DNA of 64,000 nt from SHLQ01 sp033344795 (GTDB lineage Bacteria; Actinomycetota; Acidimicrobiia; Acidimicrobiales; SHLQ01). The position numbers and the translations under genes were made by a program. The stretch's first letter is position 1, and every line of letters begins with the position of its first letter. Below the pieces are notes generated by a model, which was given only the letters and a program-made list of their open reading frames with translations, searched no databases and was not told the DNA's origin. The stretch covers positions 4,802,566 through 4,866,565 of the forward strand of contig JAWPMS010000001.1 in assembly GCA_033344795.1 (NCBI GenBank), in the 5' to 3' direction. Below are positions 61,003 through 64,000 of this stretch, in pieces.

Positions 61003-62172
61003 CTACACCGTCTGCTGCGCGTCCCTTTTCAGCCGAAGGTACGCAGCTCGCACAGCCAGGGCCTCTCGAACCTCGGCATTGCTCTCCTCGACATACTCTT
61101 CTCGATACGTTTCGTCCGTCACGAGTGAGACGGCGAACTGCAGACCGCTGAACGCCGCGACGAAGCCGGCGGCTACCAGATGCAGCGATGACAGGATGAT
61201 CTCGTTTCCGAACAACGAAAGCGTGATGAGCTCCACGTCGGTCGTGGTGTCCAAGGTCGTCCACTGAAGCATCGTGTCAGCTCGAACCGTGAGCAGACCA
61301 AAGAGCACGTAGAAGCCAAAGATCAGCAGCGTGACGAGCAACACCTGTGCCGAAAGCCCGACGACCAGACGAAGCGTGAGATTCGCACGCGCCGCTCGGC
61401 CAAGGGGCACCTGCCGTGGTTGGCCCGGAAACTTTGATGTATCACAGCCCTCGAGCGGGGTTCCGGGAAGCTCACAATCAACCTCGGACCATTCATCGAA
61501 GAACCGCAATTCGTGGATGTCACCCGTCATGGCTCCCGTCAGGAAGACCAGTCCAATGAAGGCGAGAGCGCCGACGACCATCGAGAACAGCACGAGGGGA
61601 AAGTCGTTCACCACCTGCCAAATCTCGGCGTTGAGAAAAAGAAACGCCGAGAAGAGCAACATGAGCGGAAGAATGCGACCGAGCAGTTGGAGGACCTGGG
61701 TGAGATGTCGCCACATCGCCGCCAACCCCCACCGGACCATGGAGAAGAGACCCCAGGAAACCACCAGATACACGATGATCAAGACGGCGACGTTCAAGAG
61801 CACCACGCCGAGGAACTCCACTGTCGTACGGTGCCCGCCAAGCAGAGCCAGCACGGGCGGGATGAGCACGAAGAGTGCAAGCTCGCCGATCCCGATGTCG
61901 TTGGGTCGCGCGAACGATTCACGTCCGCGAACCCGATTCAACACCACGATCGCAGCAGCGATGATGCCAATCCCTCCGAGGAAGGCTGCCACTTGTTGCC
62001 AGCCGCTGACGTCACGCCCGAACGTCAAGAACAGTTCGCAGAAGAAGATGAACGTGAGGAAACCCACCGCGCGGGTCCACACGTCCTCCGACGCTTTGAA
62101 GTCATCGATGAAATGAGGAATTCCGTTGCGGACGAACCAGTCCTCGGTTTCATCGAGGAGCGCGTCGCTCAC
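61003..62172 (-). CDS. multi-pass membrane protein of unknown function
   Basis: 389 aa from GTG at 62172, which overlaps the thrB stop (GTGA). About eight hydrophobic helices, including VAAFLGGIGIIAAAIVVLN, ELALFVLIPPVLALLGG and VLLNVAVLIIVYLVVSWGL. A polar loop with two Cys (CELPGTPLEGC) lies between helices, and the C-terminal ~60 residues are a charged helix (YREEYVEESNAEVREALAVR). No family recognised. Cotranscribed with thrB. Confidence 0.75.
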   Translation of the reverse strand: MSDALLDETEDWFVRNGIPHFIDDFKASEDVWTRAVGFLTFIFFCELFLTFGRDVSGWQQVAAFLGGIGIIAAAIVVLNRVRGRESFARPNDIGIGELALFVLIPPVLALLGGHRTTVEFLGVVLLNVAVLIIVYLVVSWGLFSMVRWGLAAMWRHLTQVLQLLGRILPLMLLFSAFLFLNAEIWQVVNDFPLVLFSMVVGALAFIGLVFLTGAMTGDIHELRFFDEWSEVDCELPGTPLEGCDTSKFPGQPRQVPLGRAARANLTLRLVVGLSAQVLLVTLLIFGFYVLFGLLTVRADTMLQWTTLDTTTDVELITLSLFGNEIILSSLHLVAAGFVAAFSGLQFAVSLVTDETYREEYVEESNAEVREALAVRAAYLRLKRDAQQTV

Positions 62173-62972
62173 TCGCAGACCGCTCCACGCATGTCGATGT
62201 GAGAGATGCTCACCTCTCCACCGGGCGGCAGCGAGGCGGCAACCTTTTCCGCGAGGGCTGGCTCGCAGAGCGCAGCGGCGGTCGGCCCACTTCCCGACAA
62301 CCACGAGCACCATGCGCCAGCGTCTCGAAGTGCTTCCATGGCCGCGGCGGTGTCCGGGAGGCTCTCGAGCCGTTGGGCTTGGTGAAGTCGGTCTTCGCTC
62401 GCAGCACCGAGGAGCTCGGTGTCGCCGTTGGAGAGCGCTGCGAGCAGCAACGCCGTGCGCCCCATGTTGAACACGGCATCTTCCATCGAGACATGTGTCG
62501 GTAGCTTCTTGCGAGATTCCTTCGTGCCGGAAAGCGTGTCAGGAATCCACAAGACCACCGTGGCCTGCAGTCCCAGCGGAACCCTCTCGACACGTTCACC
62601 AACAGCGACGGTGACGCCGCCGAACACTGATGGAGCAACGTTGTCCGGATGACCCTCGAGGTCGGTGGCCTCCAGAAAGAGCCAGCGTCGACATTCCTCG
62701 AGCGTGGAGCCTTTCTGAATTGCCGCCGCGAGCAGACCGGCGACACGTGCAGCACCCGAGAACCCCAGACCGCGCGCCGGTGGGATCGTCGAGCTGATGT
62801 CGAGCCCACCGGTTCCTCCGAATTGCCGGAAGACCCGCATCGTCAGATGGTCGGGGCTTCCGATTCCCTCTTCAGCAAAGTTGACCTCGATGTATCGATC
62901 GACGGCCATGCCGAGAACGTCAAACCCCGGCCCCAGGTTCGCAGACGATGCAGGTACTCGAATTGTTGTCAT
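62169..62972 (-). CDS. thrB: homoserine kinase
   Basis: 267 aa GHMP kinase. N-terminal RVPASSANLGPGFDVLGMAVD, ATP-binding PPARGLGFSGAARVAGLLAA, and the C-terminal WLSGSGPTAAAL match ThrB. The ATP loop has GLGFSGAA instead of the common GLGSSAAA, a modest change. It phosphorylates homoserine in threonine synthesis. It shares TGATG overlap with the preceding phosphoribosyltransferase gene. thrC and hom are not in the window. Confidence 0.9.
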   Translation of the reverse strand: MTTIRVPASSANLGPGFDVLGMAVDRYIEVNFAEEGIGSPDHLTMRVFRQFGGTGGLDISSTIPPARGLGFSGAARVAGLLAAAIQKGSTLEECRRWLFLEATDLEGHPDNVAPSVFGGVTVAVGERVERVPLGLQATVVLWIPDTLSGTKESRKKLPTHVSMEDAVFNMGRTALLLAALSNGDTELLGAASEDRLHQAQRLESLPDTAAAMEALRDAGAWCSWLSGSGPTAAALCEPALAEKVAASLPPGGEVSISHIDMRGAVCE

Positions 62973-63463
62973 CAGGCTTCTTTGGCTCCACCGGAAACGA
63001 CGGGTGGCTCACTTGACCAGGGAAACTCAATCCACTGATCGGTGCGCTTCCACACATAGTCACACTTGATGAGCGACTGCGACTTCTCGTAGAGGCATGC
63101 TGAACGAACATCACCGACCACGTCCTCACAGAAGTCGTGGACATGTTTGAGCGTTCGTCCGGTGTCGGCAACATCATCGGCGACGAGGACCTTCGAATCG
63201 GTGAGGTCGAACTTGTCGAGGTAGGGCGGCAGCGTCGTCGGCACATCGAGACGTTCATTGACGCCGGTGTAGAACTCGACGTTCATCACATAGAGGTTCT
63301 TGACCGAGAGCGCGTAACCAAGCGAGCCAGCAACGAACAATCCACCACGCGCAATCGCCAAGATGATGTCTGGCTTGTATCCATCCTCCGCCACCTGGAT
63401 CGCCAATTCTCGAGCGGCCTTTCCATATGTTGCCCAGTCGAGATGTTCGCGTTCTTCGCTCAT
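62972..63463 (-). CDS. phosphoribosyltransferase domain protein
   Basis: 163 aa from ATG at 63463 (MSEEREHLDWATYG). PRPP-binding loop VLVADDVADTGRTLK (residues ~100-114) and the first-loop ILAIARGGLFVAGSLG are typical of xanthine/hypoxanthine-type PRTases. Could salvage a purine base or be regulatory. Starts 25 bases after imuB and overlaps thrB. Confidence 0.88.
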   Translation of the reverse strand: MSEEREHLDWATYGKAARELAIQVAEDGYKPDIILAIARGGLFVAGSLGYALSVKNLYVMNVEFYTGVNERLDVPTTLPPYLDKFDLTDSKVLVADDVADTGRTLKHVHDFCEDVVGDVRSACLYEKSQSLIKCDYVWKRTDQWIEFPWSSEPPVVSGGAKEA

Positions 63464-63488
63464 AGGCCTTGACCCTATCGACCGAGGC

Positions 63489-64000
63489 TTAGTACGTCCC
63501 AGCCAGCCACCACTTCCCTGACTCGATATAGGCCAAGATCGCTTCGCCATCTTCATCTATCAGTTGAAATCGAGCTCGCCGTCGGGCTCGATCAATGTCC
63601 CACCAACGCTCGTCGAGCAACCATGGCCCGGCCCAAGCAACCACGCGACGCCAGCACCTTTCGTCGTGAGACACCTTCGCCGGTGGGGCCGAAACATCAC
63701 CTCGTCCTGAGACCGTGATCGAATCACCATTCGCGTCGACGACGTGCACTGCTTTGCTCGAGAAGAGCTCCACGGGTGATGGCGCCGGGATCTGCCCAGG
63801 CCATGGCCGTTCATCGAACATATTCAGCTGCCGGTCGTGCAAATCGATGGTGCTGGCTGGCAAAAGGCGGATCATGTCATCAGCCTCTCGCCCACCTTTC
63901 CACTCGGCGATCTGGACGTTGTCGACTCCAACGAGCGCCTCGAGCCTCGCGACGGCGCGTCCCGCTCGTTGGTCTGCCTCGGTTTCTCCACCCCAGAATC
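63489..64000 (-). CDS. imuB: ImuB-type Y-family polymerase homologue, C-terminal part (cut by window edge)
   Basis: The frame continues to the window end (FWGGETEADQRAGRAVARLE read upstream of 63875), giving about 170 residues of the C-terminus. The C-terminal ImuB signature is clear: LWGG-like opening, AD-RAxRAVARLEALVG, the little-finger tail AWAGPWLLDERWWD and the ending RRARFQLIDEDGEAI, with YIESGKWWLAGTY. ImuB is the catalytically inactive hub that links ImuA' and DnaE2 to the sliding clamp. An internal ATG at 63875 is not the real start. The clamp-binding motif is outside the window. Confidence 0.88.
   Translation of the reverse strand, partial: FWGGETEADQRAGRAVARLEALVGVDNVQIAEWKGGREADDMIRLLPASTIDLHDRQLNMFDERPWPGQIPAPSPVELFSSKAVHVVDANGDSITVSGRGDVSAPPAKVSHDERCWRRVVAWAGPWLLDERWWDIDRARRRARFQLIDEDGEAILAYIESGKWWLAGTY

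Noticed and set aside
1..64000. CRISPR array, insertion sequence, prophage or integrative element
   Set aside because: No regularly spaced direct repeats, transposase, integrase, terminal inverted repeats or att-like duplications were seen; the palindromic repeats are too short and irregular for CRISPR.
1..64000. tRNA, rRNA or known riboswitch
   Set aside because: No cloverleaf with conserved GTTC-type arm, rRNA segment or recognisable riboswitch core was found by eye; a dedicated covariance search would be needed to exclude small RNAs.

Overview
The window reads as chromosomal DNA of a high-GC actinobacterium, most likely of the class Acidimicrobiia (Ilumatobacter-like); this placement is inference from gene content. 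Supporting traits are frequent GTG starts, the actinobacterial mismatch endonuclease NucS, a mycothiol-conjugate amidase (Mca), a LexA box of the CGAAC-N4-GTTCG type in front of dnaE2, several Sec/lipobox lipoproteins, and a Thr-rich low-complexity tail on a VanW lipoprotein. Coding density is high and both strands are used. I see no rRNA, tRNA, CRISPR array, transposase or phage gene. Both ends cut genes: an F420/FMN-type PPOX protein at the left and ImuB at the right.

Layout. 0-9 kb: PPOX protein, isochorismatase-like hydrolase, manA, fasciclin lipoprotein, sulfatase, an RTX-repeat secreted protein, a Cys-cluster PD-(D/E)XK nuclease and a lipoprotein. 8.5-13 kb: a DUF917 / hydantoinase-A / cupin operon divergent from a PucR-type regulator. 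13-21 kb: small membrane proteins, acyl-CoA dehydrogenase, UbiB-like kinase, nucS overlapping a VanW lipoprotein, a geranylgeranyl-reductase-like flavoprotein and a BLUF photoreceptor. 21-33 kb: typA, a palindrome-rich gap leading into a DUF4349 lipoprotein, PAP2 phosphatase, class II aldolase, DUF2786 protein, SDR plus mug-like glycosylase, amidase, membrane proteins and a GDPD. 33.4-36 kb: azoreductase, HxlR regulator and cytochrome P450. 36-41.5 kb: a tightly overlapped formamidase-urease operon (fmdA-like, ureAB fusion, ureC, ureF, ureG, ureD). 41.6-50.5 kb: an ECF42-type sigma factor with its DGPF partner, TrpB2, an N-acyl-D-amino-acid deacylase with an RND exporter, and YqeY. 50.5-55 kb: SNase lipoprotein, SCP2-like protein with mca, and an ornithine-cyclodeaminase-like gene facing an FAD amine oxidase. 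55-64 kb: SOS-controlled dnaE2, DUF2461 pair, cyclase-family hydrolase, GNAT, then imuB-phosphoribosyltransferase-thrB-membrane protein.

Themes. Nitrogen scavenging: amides and urea are turned to ammonia by the formamidase/urease operon, and other amidases, hydantoinase-type and amino-acid enzymes lie nearby. DNA maintenance and mutagenesis: NucS, a Mug-type glycosylase, and the two mutasome parts DnaE2 and ImuB. Thiol/quinone stress: Mca, azoreductase and an HxlR regulator with an N-terminal cysteine.

The least explained signals are non-coding or structural. Two perfect hairpins 15 kb apart share flanks but differ by compensatory changes in the stem. A GGGGTC(A/T)GACCCC palindrome family occurs at three loci, one of which is translated inside a lipoprotein signal peptide. 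There is also a P450 whose I-helix acid/alcohol pair is inverted.
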